NCBI GenBank assembly: GCA_963565915.1
Contig: OY751491.1
Coordinates: 1,798,001 to 1,862,000 of the forward strand
Origin: Entoloma clypeatum
Taxonomy: Eukaryota; Basidiomycota; Agaricomycetes; Agaricales; Entolomataceae
DNA length: 64,000 nt
Reading direction: 5' to 3'
In this document: positions 1 to 11,523 of the stretch, piece by piece
Layout: the number at the start of each line of letters is the position of its first letter
Position numbering within the stretch: the stretch's first letter is position 1
Position numbers and translations under genes: made by a program
The notes under the pieces: model-generated
The model's database searches: none
The model's input: only the letters and a program-made list of their open reading frames with translations
What the model was told of the DNA's origin: nothing

Positions 1-2050
1 GGATGAAACCTACCATATAGAGGAGGACTGGGTGGATGAACCAGATGGACTGCCACAATACAAGCATCCCAATAAGGAAAATGGTATCCCTAATGTGGAA
101 AAGAATGACCCATTGGAGTTCAACAAGTTTAAGACAAAGATAGACACACATGGTGGTATCTTTGGGCTGTGTCTGTTAAAGATTTCCAGGAAGAGCTTGC
201 TGACACTCACGAGAGATCGAATGTTGAACAGTTATATCTTGGGTGAGTTTGTGAAGCCGGGCTGCTCTCGCAATTCATGGGGGAACCAGCATTGCCCAAC
301 AGCTCTTTGAAATGGGATGAATCAATGCGAGAACTTTATGATGAGGATCATCGCACAATGACTGCGAAGTTGCAGGATGACTGCATTTCTGACATCAAGA
401 CTTGGCTCAAGGATCCTTTTGTGAGACCAAACGGCCTGAATGACTGACAGTATAAACAGTTTGTGCAGCAGGCGAGACAATTCTTTGTTGCTGATGATGG
501 CCGACTCTATAGAAGAGGTAGCAAAGAAAAGCACAAACTAGTGGTCAAGAAGGGGCATTGCATGTACATGATGAGGGCGTCCCATGATAGTCTTGCACAC
601 CATGGCTTCTATGCGACGAAGGAGCTTATTGCGCAAAGATTCTGGTGGCCGGAATATGAACGCGATGTTTGCCTCTATGTCCAGACTTGTCATATATGTC
701 AGCTGAGACAAAAGACATTGGTTTGCATTCCTCCTATGGTAACCCATACACAGGGTCTGTTTCAGGTCCTGCACACCAATACGTTACACATGACACCCAC
801 ATTGAACAGTTGTAAATACATTGTTCATGGCCACTGTGCACTATCAACATGGATGGAGGGATGGCCACTAAGACAAGAAATGGGTTGGACTGTTGGGCAC
901 TGGCTCTTCGAGGACATACTTTGTAGGTGGAGTGGAATGGTCATGATTGTGACCAATAACATGGGACCATTCAAAAAGGCATTGGCTGGATAGAACAGAA
1001 ATATGGAATTAAGGGAATTATGATATCAACCTATAATTCTAGAGCCAATGGGCAGATCAAGCGGCCGCATTGGGATGTCTGTCAGGCTTTGTTTAAAGCC
1101 ACAGGCGGTGATATCAGCAAGTGGTTCCGGTTCTTCCGCCATATGATGTGGGCAGATAGAATCACAATTCAGAAGGGTTTGGGATGCTTGCCATATTTTG
1201 TGTGCACAGGTGTGCATCCCATCCTTCCCCTAGATATTGTCGAGGCAACATGGCTAGTGAAGCTTCCAGATGGGCTGCTATCAACAGCAGACCTGATCAG
1301 ATTTAGGGCTCAGGCACTCGCAAAGCACAAAGTGCACGTCAATGAGATGTAAGCAGGTTACATGTGCCAAGATGATGGCCATACTTTATTATGAGCAAGA
1401 GGACCAACATAAAATCAGGGATTATGACTTTAGCGAGAGAGATCTAGTGTTAGTATGCAATATGGCGGTTGAAAATAGTCTTGACAAGAAAATGAAGCCC
1501 AGGTACTTTGGTCCTATGGTAGTTGTCGTGAGGAATAAAGGTGGGGCATACATCATCATGGAACTGGAGGGGTCGGTATGACATGAGAAAGTTGCAGCCT
1601 TTAGGTTTGTTCCCTACTATGCGAGACGTGCCATTGAGGTCTCTAAAGGGGTGTTAGACTTCATCAATATTACAAAAGCAACATTGGATGGATTGAAGAA
1701 TTCGACCGAGGTTCCTAAGAACAGTGGTGAAGACCTGTGGTTCGACGGAATGAGACTGGATGTAGATAAGAATGATCAGTTTGAGCCTCGCAAGGCTACT
1801 GTACCATGGATAATGTGGGAGTCATCTCGGATGAGGATTCCAGCTCAGAAAGGAATGACCAGGCTCACGCGGAGACGAGCAGAGAGGAAGGCAGAGAAGG
1901 TGAAGGCGAAGGAACCGGTTGCGGGTGCGGGATGCGGATGCGGATGCGGAGGTGAAGAAGGTCCGGCTGCAGGGGGTTTTCAAGAATATGCCTGCGAGTT
2001 ACAAGCAGGGGAAGGAGGATTGCACCTCCTGCTTGAAAGCGGGGGACTTG
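1..2050 (+). pseudogene. Gypsy relic A: integrase and 3' pol remnant
   Basis: This is the decayed 3' half of a Ty3/gypsy pol gene. Successive open segments at 463-993, 1020-1352, 1342-1581 and 1651-2050 follow the order of a fungal gypsy integrase. First comes an HHCC zinc-binding module (HDSLAHHG ... CHICQLRQ, about 590-705), then a DDE core, then a C-terminal stretch with [12 protein letters not shown]. Frameshifts and stops separate the segments (stop near 445; breaks near 993 and 1340). The three catalytic acidic positions read Asn (778-780), Asn (955-957) and Lys (1059-1061), so the enzyme would be inactive. The tail (1860-2030) is Arg/Lys-rich and then Gly/Cys-rich with a GGATGC micro-repeat. 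The element continues left of the window. The family call rests on motif order recognised from fungal gypsy elements. Confidence 0.8.
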
Positions 2051-2100
2051 TGTTTTTGGCCATTGGAGTGAGTTTTTCCTATTTCTTTATACGCTTCGTT

Positions 2101-2559
2101 ATTATATTGAATATACTTCTACTACGTAACATCTCAACCATACTTACAAGTAGACATATGTTGTTCACTTTTCATTTGCTACTCTCCGTACTCCGAATGT
2201 TCCAATGGTCAACTCCAATATCTGCACATCACTTATAGTAATGCTGATCATTCTAGTCTACTATAAATAGTGTACAAACCTGTCGTAGAACCTCAGTTCA
2301 AATATCATATGTTATACCTCATTCGCATCCGTCTCTACTTGCCTTTGAGCATTCTCTCTGTCACCTCTGCTCTTCCGCTCATCTGCTCATCCGACATCTG
2401 CCAATCCGAAATCGAGGACCACGTCAAAGAGTGGGGCGCAACACACAAGTTGAAGCCAGGTCCTTTCTGCCAACGTCGCACTTACCGCATTCCGCTCCTC
2501 CGCTACTCCGCTCCGACTCGTCCGACGTTTTCCGATGTTGAGAAACACGCTACGTGACA
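2101..2559 (+). repeat. Partial solo LTR (D family), missing its first ~86 bp
   Basis: The sequence is nearly identical to the LTR at 31179-31721 but starts about 86 bp in. It ends with the same TACGTGACA. It carries the LTR TATA box (CTATAAATAG, about 2263) and the internal block GGCGCAACACACAAGTTGAA at 2435-2454. It is fused directly to the end of relic A. No full target duplication can be assigned. Confidence 0.85.
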
Positions 2560-2564
2560 CTTGC

Positions 2565-2686
2565 AATATGTGTGTAACATCATTGTGGAAGATTGGTACC
2601 GAATTTGTCCAACCCATTGGTAAAGTAACCAATCTTTGAGCACCGAATGGCGTCTGAAATGTAGTCAAGTCGTGAGACTGGACCAC
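2565..2686 (-). pseudogene. Gypsy reverse-transcriptase fragment
   Basis: The minus strand reads TFQTPFGAQRLVTLPMGWTN and then SVPIFHNDVTHILQ. This is the palm region of a fungal gypsy reverse transcriptase just before the usual (Y/F)xDD box. Only about 40 residues survive. It abuts the end of the LTR at 2559 and lies opposite to relic A, so it is a separate fragment, perhaps of the same family. No host function is implied. Confidence 0.65.
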
Positions 2687-2956
2687 TAACTTTCGCTCAT
2701 CATATCTAGTGTTCGAAAGTTCAGTCTATCAGCCAACGGCACAGTAAGGGGTATTTGATTGTAGGGTGCGTTATACTAAGTTTGCCAATCACTTAGATTG
2801 CTTCAGGTTGCTGGTTAGCCTAGCTTGCTGTTCTATTGATCACCAAATACGTCTTTTCTGAAACCACAAAACTCAATGTGGCGCTGCAGAGCTGACTCTC
2901 ATCAGCAAACCCTGATTTTTGGCTGTAGTAAATTGTAGCAAACATACCCAAACCTA
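2687..2956. other. Non-coding stretch, nothing recognised
   Basis: No supported gene. The phrase TAGTGTTCGAAAGTTCAGTC at about 2708 is a diverged echo of the left edge of repeat R1, suggesting a partial extra copy of that edge. Confidence 0.4.
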
Positions 2957-3672
2957 GTGTTCAAAGGTTCAGTCTACATAGACCTGAACCGGACTGAACT
3001 GAACTGAAAAATAGACCACATTGGACTGAACTGCGGTCTAAGGTCTATACGTTTTAGAAAATTTAGACTGCAGTTCAGTCTAGATTTTTTTTTTTTGACT
3101 TAGACCGCAAAAAGACCGGTCTAAACAGGTCTAGACCAGTCTTTTTGCCCTTTGGGATACACCTCCAACCCCCCTCTGATATTATACAATCTTTGGAGAT
3201 TTTTCAGTAATCTGCATAATATTCTAGATATTTATAGTCCAATTTCATTGGTCTAAGGCTTGTTTTGAAGCTACAACTGAGTGGAATACATTTCTAGCTT
3301 GTATATAAACTCTTGCTCAGAGTCACAAAGGTTAAGAATTGAGTGAAACATGGTGAAAACATAGCTCAAACATATGATTACAGTGTTATTTTTTTGTATC
3401 TGTATTTACAGTGCTATTTTTGTTGTATCTGTACTATTATTACTGTGTTATTTTTGTTATATCTGTGTGCCTCTCATTGCGGAGCGAGCAATGGGTGGAT
3501 GCGTTGATTCGGCGTTGGATGATGCATGACACGCGCGCATCAAATGTGTCAAATATATGTAAACAAACTCAAAAAACATCGCATTTCTCCTTAATATGGC
3601 TACACAGGAGGAAGTAAGCTTACAGACTATATCAATTATGTACCAGAGTATCATATGTTAATAAATATGTAT
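2957..3672 (+). repeat. Dispersed repeat R, copy 1
   Basis: About 715 bp recur in inverted orientation at 52165-52880 with high identity. The left third is built from short palindromic words around GGTCTAGACC and GACCGGTC and from GGACTGAACTGAACTG runs. The right two thirds are AT-rich. The small open frames here (for example 3411-3617 and its antisense) occur in both copies simply because the DNA is repeated. No transposase or LTR is visible; it may be a non-autonomous element. Confidence 0.8.
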
Positions 3673-4404
3673 TTATTTCATGAATTTTCACCACAGATTT
3701 GAGCATATAGCAATGCGACACTTTACACCAAATAACAGTAAACAATGTGCAAATGCATCACGCAGTGCCTTCCTCATGATCTAATAATAGTTTAACATGA
3801 TAGAACTCATCAATATATATGTATTCACCTTCTGAAACACCTTGTATAATTTTTAGATCTCTAGATAAGATAGAAATGATAAAATGTGCATATTTCAGTA
3901 AAAGTGTTATATCTCCATAATGAATGCACCAAATTTGAAAAACAGATGTGCTGTGAGGTCCCCTGAATGAGGAGAATCCAAAGCTGAAACAAAAATTTTT
4001 GGTCAAATTTTCGACCTATTTTGCTTCTATTCACCTTATTAAGTCCTTGGGCTTGATTTGAATGGTTTGAGTAGATTTACATACAATGTTACAATGGTAT
4101 ATATACAGTACATATAGACTACAGTAGTTGTGGAAGGGAGAAAGTAAGAAAAGGTTGTTTTTGTGTTTGAGAAAACCCATGATGATGCACTGTTCATCAT
4201 GATTTACAGTGTGTTTTGATGCATCATTTTAGAATACAGATTCTCTAGTATACATAGCTTGAGTTCCCAACTATATATATACTTTTTATGACTCTATATA
4301 CATCTATCCATAAGTTCAAAGCTATCTTGAGGCCTGTGATGCCATAGTTTGGGCATTGAGGCCTTATGTTTCATCGATGCTCATCGCTCAGCATCGACTG
4401 CCAA
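3673..4404. other. AT-rich non-coding stretch
   Basis: No gene, RNA gene or clear repeat is seen. Short open frames such as 3758-4006 on the minus strand have no recognisable motif. From about 4330 the composition shifts toward the TCCGA-rich style of the LTR that follows. Confidence 0.5.
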
Positions 4405-5114
4405 TGTTATATCCGTCTCCGAATCTCCGATCCACTCCGATCGTCCTCCGACTTTCCGGACTTTCCGGACATCTGTTACCTCCACATCTCCGCACGTTGC
4501 CATCGTGCATTTCATATTCATAACTCCATGCCTTTATGCATTTCATATTCATATTCCCGTTTACTTATGCATCGCCTTTTCCGCATGGTCCGTTGACCGA
4601 CATCTCCGATGTTCGTTACAGTCGCTGGCAACTTACGCCACAACTCCGGACCTACTCCGACCATCTCCGTAAAGTAATCTCATTTAGATATTTAAGCTTG
4701 TACCATACCTGTAGTTCCTCAGTTCGAATATCAACAAAGTTCACTCCTCTACTCCCCGTTCATGCCAGAGATCCTCGCTGTGGTACAATACGCCGACGAC
4801 ATCCTCATCTACTGCTCTTCCTCCATCGTTACCCTTCGACGAGCTCAGTACTGTGTCCGAGTCACAACTCCGACGTCGTCCGACCATTTCCACGTCAACG
4901 TGTCTCTCACTGAGATCTTTCCGAGGACCTCCGCACCTCCGACCTCTTGAAATTGGGACACCTTATCCAACAAACGGCGGCGCAACACATACGTTGAAGC
5001 CACGTCCCTCCCCTTCGTTGTTCCTTTGCATCTCCGGAGTTCCGCTCCGGTCTCAGTCCTACGTCCGACCTCCGACAGACTCCGACGAAGCTCCGACTTT
5101 TCACCTACTTAACA
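4405..5114 (+). repeat. 5' LTR of gypsy element C
   Basis: The region starts TGTTAT and ends TTAACA immediately upstream of a gag leader. It is full of TCCGA/CTCCG words. It shares two landmarks with LTRs D and E. One is a TATA-like box followed about 32 bp later by AGTTCGAATAT. The other is the block GGCGCAACACATACGTTGAA at 4979-4998. The left edge is less certain because another TGTTAC lies at 4474. The matching 3' LTR is not in the window. Confidence 0.65.
4689..4731 (+). promoter_or_regulatory. LTR C core promoter and predicted RNA start
   Basis: TATTTAAG at 4689-4696 is a TATA-like box. AGTTCGAATAT at 4721-4731 lies 32 bp downstream, where transcription would start. The same spacing (32-34 bp) and a related word are seen in LTRs D, E and F. 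This word is exactly complementary to 5117-5127, just after the LTR, supporting its role as the 5' end of the RNA in self-priming. The start site is inferred. Confidence 0.6.
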
Positions 5115-5116
5115 GT

Positions 5117-5127
5117 ATATTCGAACT
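5117..5127 (+). promoter_or_regulatory. Predicted self-priming primer-binding site, element C
   Basis: ATATTCGAACT lies two bases after the LTR end. It is the perfect 11-nt reverse complement of 4721-4731, the predicted first bases of the element RNA. Tf1 of fission yeast primes reverse transcription with the first 11 nt of its own mRNA at this position. No tRNA 3'-end complement is seen here. Confidence 0.65.
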
Positions 5128-5154
5128 CAAACTGTTTTTGGATTCCTGCTAGTC

Positions 5155-6311
5155 ATGGCACTCCGAAACACCAAGACAGCAAAAGCCGCAGAAGCTGGCA
5201 CTTCTAGGCAACAGGTTCTACAAAATGTCGAACAACGTTTAACAGAACTATCCCCCGTAACTCCCACTACTCCGACACCTCCGGGTTTTCAGCCCATCAC
5301 ACCTCCGCATAATATTCCGATCCCCACTTCCCCCATAGAATCCGCACCCCCGTCTCCTCAGAATATTTTCGGCCCACAAGCCCTTGCGGATGCTTTCCTC
5401 TTAATGACCAATGAACTCAAACGCAGCAAAGGTCACAAGCATCATAAAAAGGCTAAGGATCCGGACACCTTCGACGGTTCCGATCCCCGGAAACTGAACC
5501 AGTTCATCCTCCAATGCACATTGTTCTTCCGCGACAACTCCGAGTATGACGATGACTCTGCCAAAATCACTCTCGCCATCTCTTTCCTCCGAGGCACAGC
5601 TCTCGATTATTTCGAGCATTTCATCATCGAACCGGACCCGGATAACCCCCCGGACTGGTACGAAGATTGGTCCGCATTCCTCCGCACACTCCGCACGGAA
5701 TTCGGGGTCATTGACCCCGTTGCGGATGCTGCCGACTCTCTGGACAATCTCAAAATGCGCGAAAATCAACATATTCTCAAGTATAATATCGAGTTCACAC
5801 GCCTTGCTGCCAAAACGCACTGGGACAGCTCCGCCCTGCATCACTGGTACTACTCCGGGTTGGCGGAGCGGATTAAAGATGTCCTTGGGACTCAAGCAAA
5901 GCCAAGCACGTTACCAGCACTTAGGGAGCTAGCACAGACTATTGATGCTCGCCACTGGGAACCTCATCGCGAGAAGTCCCGCTCCGACAAGTCCGCATCC
6001 AAATCCGACAAATCCGAAGCTAAAACCCCTCCGCAAACTCTGATAAAAACTCCAAAGCCAAACCACAGACACAGAACCAGGGCAAACAGTCGAAGCCTTC
6101 CTCCGCTCCCAAGTCCGACATCTCCGACAAACTCAGAAAAGACGGAAAGCTAACTCCGGAGGAACGCAAACGCCGTTTTGACAACAACCTCTGTATGTTT
6201 TGTGGCAAAGCTGGACACATCGCGAAAGATTGCCTGAAGTCTTCGTCCTCCGCCTCTAAGGCTAAGGCGCGCGCTGCCCAAGCCAAGACCACGGACGAAA
6301 CAAAAAATTAG
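5155..6311 (+). pseudogene. Gag of gypsy element C (one frameshift)
   Basis: The first ORF (5155-6153) opens with ATG 40 bp after the LTR and encodes about 330 residues. They comprise a Pro/Thr-rich N-terminus and a retrotransposon Gag core (DPDTFDGSDPRKLNQFILQC, then ALDYFEHF). A one-base shift near 6030 moves the C-terminus to another frame, which contains a CCHC zinc knuckle ([14 protein letters not shown], about 6193-6234) and a TAG stop at 6309-6311. Gag forms the particle shell and binds the RNA. Codons are strikingly rich in TCC and CCG. A homologous zinc-knuckle segment occurs in element E. Confidence 0.8.
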
Positions 6312-7361
6312 CGGGCAGTCCACAGGACTCTGTACGGCCTGAGGACTGCGTTGAACCATCCGTACTACCGCTCTACTCAATGCTTCCGCTCTTTCCGATC
6401 CCAATTCCCTCCGTGTCCGACTTACATCTCGCTTATCTCCGATTCTTCTCCGATAGCCGCCCTTGTGGACTCCGGCTCTACTCATTGTTTTATTGACTCC
6501 CATTATGCTTCATCCTATAAACTCCCTTTCACCTCCATACCTCCGATCGAACTTAAATTATTTGACGGAACGTCCAACTCCGTCATTACTCAGGCGGTTG
6601 ATCTCCCTGTATACTTTTCCTCGGTGAATATATGGCCATTACAGCCTACGTGACTCCGCTCGATTCCTCCTGTTCTATGGTTCTTGGATACAACTGGCTC
6701 ACCCGCTACAATCCTATGATTGACTGGGTATTGGGCAGTATTACTTTCCGTCCACAGCTCTTGAAGGAGTCTCCGACCTTGACGTCTTCTGCAGGTCAGC
6801 TCCGCTACCTCCGCAGACCTCTCCCGATACTCGACCTCCGACTCCGGCACACCCGCTGCTACTCCGGACGTTGTTCCGAATATTGCATTGATAAATGCAG
6901 CCGCATTTGTGCGTGCCTGCAAACTTCCGGGTGCCCAATCCTTCCGAATTCACCTCTCCGACCACACGATCTCTGCCCAATCCGTTTCTATGTCCGAGGA
7001 ACCTCCGGACCTCTCCCATATCCCAGAGGAATATCACGATTTTGCCGATGTTTTTAGCAAGACAAAAGCAGACACCCTCGCTCCGCATCGTCCGTATGAC
7101 CTCCGCATTGAGTTAGAAGACGGATCGACTCCCCCTATTGGCCCTATGTACTCCATTTCACAATCCGAACTATCTGCCTGCGAAACTTCATAGACGAACA
7201 TTTGGCCATTGGCTTCATTCGCCCCTCTCGCTCTCCGCATGGCGCTCCGGTCCTCTTTGTCCGAAAGAAGGACGGTTCCCTCCGCCTGTGCGTCGACTAT
7301 CGGGCCTGAACAAAGTTACCAAGAAGGATCGATACCCTCTTCCGCTCATCTCCGACCTCCT
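6312..7361 (+). pseudogene. Protease and start of reverse transcriptase, element C
   Basis: An aspartic protease with LVDSGSTHCFID is read at about 6462-6497 (catalytic Asp at 6468-6470). [13 protein letters not shown] sequence follows, then the N-terminal part of the reverse transcriptase ([28 protein letters not shown]), which runs into the sequence gap. At least three frame changes break it, near 6640, 7060-7190 and 7300 (one G missing in the DYRGLN motif). It is very similar to element E at 46960-47980, which gives a direct codon-level comparison: here the KKDRY Arg codon is CGA, while E has TGA. Confidence 0.8.
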
Positions 7362-7561
7362 NNNNNNNNNNNNNNNNNNNNNNNNNNNNNNNNNNNNNNN
7401 NNNNNNNNNNNNNNNNNNNNNNNNNNNNNNNNNNNNNNNNNNNNNNNNNNNNNNNNNNNNNNNNNNNNNNNNNNNNNNNNNNNNNNNNNNNNNNNNNNNN
7501 NNNNNNNNNNNNNNNNNNNNNNNNNNNNNNNNNNNNNNNNNNNNNNNNNNNNNNNNNNNNN
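7362..7561. other. Assembly gap of 200 N
   Basis: Exactly 200 N bases separate the element C reverse transcriptase from the C-terminal part of Helitron 1. The round number suggests a placeholder of unknown true size. The continuity of neighbouring elements across it is not established. Confidence 0.99.
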
Positions 7562-10500
7562 CTTCAGTTGATGTTCAGAAAACTTATGGATAGTAAAAGC
7601 TTTATCCCATATTTGATCACTAATTTTAAGATCTTGACCATTTCTCCATGGCTTGAACAGTGTAAGCATAGTCAAACAGTAATATTCTCTGTCACCCTGG
7701 TCATGTCTTGGAAGAGATCCACCCATGAATGTAGGTACAATCTGGTTATTTTCTTTCATACATCTAACATGATGTGTTTCATATTGAGGATGATTCTGCT
7801 TAAAGTTGAAATCATTTCCACTAAGATCAGGCTCATATTTTGTGCTTGGATCATTTACTTTCAACATGAGTTCATCTTCTGAACTTTCACCACAATTGGA
7901 GTTAACTAGTGTTTGTTGTGTATATATTACATTGTTATCAACAGAAATAATATCCAACTCATTATAACCATTTATTATAGTTGAAGAACTTTCACTTTTT
8001 ACATCTGTATGATCTATGTCCATGTTTGAATCTGAATCATTGTTGAGATTAATAGCTTTGGATAGTGGGTTTAGCTTTTGTCTTTCTGCTGGTAATTTTT
8101 TTGATTTTTTACTCAATCTGATCCAGTCATATAAATATAATCTATCATATACTGCAGGTCTGTACATATAGTCTTGCACATTTGATAAGCCAATATATCT
8201 GTCTTTGTTTCTTTGAATTACAAATTTTTGCTCAATATTATCAGTAATAGTCATATTCCAAGTTTCTTGTACTTCATGAACATAATTTCTCCAAAAGAAG
8301 TTGACAAAGTTATGACTTGTATAATGATCAGGATTGTCTAACAGATACATAGCAGCCATAGGACTACCTATTTCCATTTTTGCAGTCAGCGCATTGATCA
8401 TTTTAATCATGAGTTTACGTGTATTGATTTTTCTATCAGCTGATCCACCAATCAATTCTGAGTTTTTGCTAAGCACCTGCTTGATAGTATCAAATGCAGC
8501 ATAGGCATTTAAACCACCCTTGGATATATAATCACATACATAAGCCACAACAGCTTTGATTGCAGTCCCAGACAAAAGACTGGTGGAATCAGTATTGCAT
8601 CTCAATAAATATGTTGTAACTGTATTGAATGTATTCATCCATGCTTCATCTTTTTTAATTCTGAGAGCTCCAGTAGTCAAGTCCACCTGAGTTTCAGAGA
8701 TGACTTCATGTGGAAATCTTGCCTTGCATTGACCTTGTTTATTCAAACATGCTTTGCGGACTGCTTCTTTATCAGGATGTTTACTAGGTCTGACACAATT
8801 GTGTGTATTGGATCTGACTAGTAGGTCATCTACTGTGTCTTCAAACTGGGACCACCAAGAATTCAGCTCATTGCATTGAGTACAACCTTTACATTTCTTG
8901 GTCATGCATCTTGGAGGTGGTGGTACAGGCATTGTTTTAGTAGGATCCTGATAAGTAAGATCTGCTTTTTTCTTGTCTTTGATTCGTTGTTTAACTTCAT
9001 TAAGAGTTCCATTCATATATTCACCCTGATGAACACTTTCCAAGTATTTGACTAGTTTTTTTCAAAAGTCACTGTTAGGATCCATGATTTTTTCACGTAC
9101 AATTTGAGGAGATAATGCATGTTTCAGCCAAACTAACATGTGAAGATGAAGAGTAAGTCTGCCTTGCTGTTCAACAGTTCCATAATAAGCCTCAGTTTCT
9201 CCATATATGCCTCTATGATTTGATCCATATCCAAGAACTTCTTTAATAAAAGCTTGAGATATAAAGTGAAAGAATCTAGCTGCAGCCATTGGATTGTTGG
9301 CTATAAGTTCAAAAGCTTTTTTGTTATTTTTTATTTCAGGGGTAAATTCTGTCTTTGTATCTGCATAATACAAACACATGGGATGCTTGACATCAGCTGG
9401 AGACAGCGTAATAAACCAGGAAGGCACACCAAGATAGGATATCAAAGACCAGATTTCGCTTCTGAGTTGTTTTTTAGATGCAGCAGAGCCAAGTACTTTG
9501 GCATCAGCCAAGTCCAAATCCTTTAACAACTTGTAGCATGCCTGTTCACCTTCATTATCTGGATTAGGTTTGCCACCCTCTTTTAATCTTATCATCAGAT
9601 TTTCAAGCACTCTGGTATTTAGAGATTCCAATCTATCAATAACATCTGTAAAGTTGGCTTTGAATGACCAACAAATAATATTTTGTTGTTTTGAGTCAGA
9701 TGTTCTAAGGCCACAGCTTTCAAAGCATCAGTAGTCATTGTTGTATATTCTTCACCAGACAAGCCATGAACAGTAAAAGGACAATCACCTTCATCAAAAC
9801 CATCATCACCTTCAGTGTTGTGTTGACTAGTTTCCTCAGGCTCTTTGTTAAGAATGGATGAACGATAATCAATAACCACAGGTATATCCTCAATAGGATA
9901 TTGCAGCAAATTTTCATTTGAGATTTCAGTATCCTTGTAGTCTATATGGTTGAGTACTAGCCAGTTCAAGGCATCTTTGACCTTATTCCGACGGATAAGC
10001 ATGGGTGTTCTTTTGAGATCATCCTTGGTAGGTTTGCATGGACCTGTAAACATGAAAGCCAGCATCTGATCTAGCTCTTCAAGAGGAAGTGGAAGTTTTT
10101 CATAGACTTTGGGAATAGGATCCTGAAAGACAATAGCGTTTGCTCTCATTTTGGATCTCCCTGAAGATTTGACTCTGACGATACAGTAGTTGTGACGAAC
10201 ACATGCTATCAATATCTTTTCAGCATAAGTCAAATTCTGAAGCTCTTGAGGAACACGTCCCAACCATAAACTATTAGCTAGAGCCATTTTTGGCATTTTA
10301 GAATTTTTTAAAGAAGTTATATAGCTTTCACATATATGTTTACAATCTGGATCAAGAACTGGATTTTCAGTATCTATATGCATAGAATTATCTGAGTTTA
10401 GAGTCATTTCAATGTGTGTTACACCCAATACAATTAAAGGAGCAAAATTTACATTTGTCTCTGATAATTCTGTTAAACATTGGAGTGGATAAAGTTTGCC

Positions 10501-10810
10501 ACATACTGCACATCCAGCTTCAAGAAATACAGAAGAATCAGTTTCATCGCAAAAGCCTTTAATTATTTTTTCTTTTTCTTTTTTTGATAATGGATGTGGT
10601 GGAAAATCTTGATTGGATCCTTCTGATATAGATTTACATATATTTCTAGTTATATCATCACGGTACTGAAATTGAATATTATGTATTTTAAAAATTTCTA
10701 TTGCCTGAGAAAGATTCAAATAGTTAACAATATCTTTTGAAGCAAATCTACATATAATATAATAAGGATTGTCTTTAACTTGTGCAATAGCATCAATTAA
10801 ATTAGAGTGG
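7562..10810 (-). pseudogene. Helitron 1 Rep/helicase, decayed and truncated
   Basis: Reading right to left this is the N-terminal and Rep part of a Helitron RepHel protein. It has a Cys motif (AGCAVCGKLY), then the Helitron-like N domain (SEIWSLISYLGVPSWFITL), the HUH metal motif within LTLHLHMLVW, and the tyrosine region VVAYVCDYISKGG that carries the DNA-joining Tyr pair. Helicase motifs would lie beyond the gap. Damage: an internal deletion near 9640-9650 removes about 80 residues present in Helitron 2 and shifts the frame, and a TGA stop lies at about 9061-9063. It differs strongly from Helitron 2 in protein sequence, so it belongs to another subfamily. Its 5' end is somewhere right of 10810 and its 3' end is lost. 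Confidence 0.85.
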
Positions 10811-11161
10811 TATGAATGAAATATTATAAGTGAAATTGTTCATTTCCAGCAAAGTTTCTGGAAATAATGAAGAGTTGGTAGAAATAAATGATAATTGATT
10901 GTTCAAAGTGAAAGGAGAAGAATAATGAATCACTTGCAAATACAATAAATAGTTTGCATCGAGACCAAGATCTATATTAAAGAAATATGTCGCCAGCCCA
11001 TTATTATCAACAAGCGACATGAGATTGATACAATGCTTACTGCCGCTTTTTTGACTGTCAAGTAACCCACGCTGATAGACAGCCAGCAGGCATACATATA
11101 ACACAATAGCTGATAAAACGATATTCAAGTGGAAGATTGAGGGAGCAAAGAACAAAAGCAT
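10802..11161 (-). CDS. Unidentified ORF of 119 residues
   Basis: It opens with a hydrophobic N-terminus (about residues 1-32) resembling a signal peptide or membrane segment, followed by an uncharged, Leu/Asn-rich stretch. I do not recognise it. It may be the first exon of a host gene truncated by Helitron 1, upstream Helitron sequence, or chance. The helicase reading frame of Helitron 1 begins about where this ORF ends. Confidence 0.25.
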   Translation of the reverse strand: MLLFFAPSIFHLNIVLSAIVLYVCLLAVYQRGLLDSQKSGSKHCINLMSLVDNNGLATYFFNIDLGLDANYLLYLQVIHYSSPFTLNNQLSFISTNSSLFPETLLEMNNFTYNISFIPL

Positions 11162-11523
11162 CGTTCCTTCTGCGTTGCTGATAATCGATGGTGATGGTAT
11201 GAAAGCAAGAATAAAAGATTACATCATTTGATAATCAAGTGATCAATAAAGTGAAGCGTGGTCATTGCTGGTCGGATATCGGATATCTTTCAAGCATGAC
11301 CAGACATTTGATTGTTAGAGCAGTCTGGGACTTCTCTAGCTTAACAATAGCAGCAATCACATTGAAGTTGGTTGCATTATCTTTGATTTGAAACACTGAA
11401 TAAAAATATTTGGTTTGCAATCCATGCAATATACTATGATAATGATGTTATTTTGATATTCTAGTTATACAATATAAACAATTGAACGTATATATAATAA
11501 CTAAAGACAGATAGCTAAGTAAG
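11162..11523. other. AT-rich intergenic stretch
   Basis: No gene is seen. A direct GGATATC doublet with flanking CTGGTC/GACCAG lies at about 11267-11320. This region is downstream of the minus-strand Spt5-like gene and probably holds its 3' untranslated region. Confidence 0.4.

Noticed and set aside
3411..3654. ORFs that appear again at 52180-52423, suggesting a conserved protein.
   Set aside because: Both copies belong to repeat R. Conservation is at DNA level over the whole 715 bp and the protein is tyrosine/cysteine-rich noise.
5401..7240. Minus-strand ORFs opposite element C gag and pol.
   Set aside because: Antisense shadows caused by the CCG/TCC-rich codon use; no motifs.
7330..7600. 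A fusion of the gypsy C reverse transcriptase with Helitron 1.
   Set aside because: The two are separated by a 200-N gap of unknown true length, so the junction is not real evidence.
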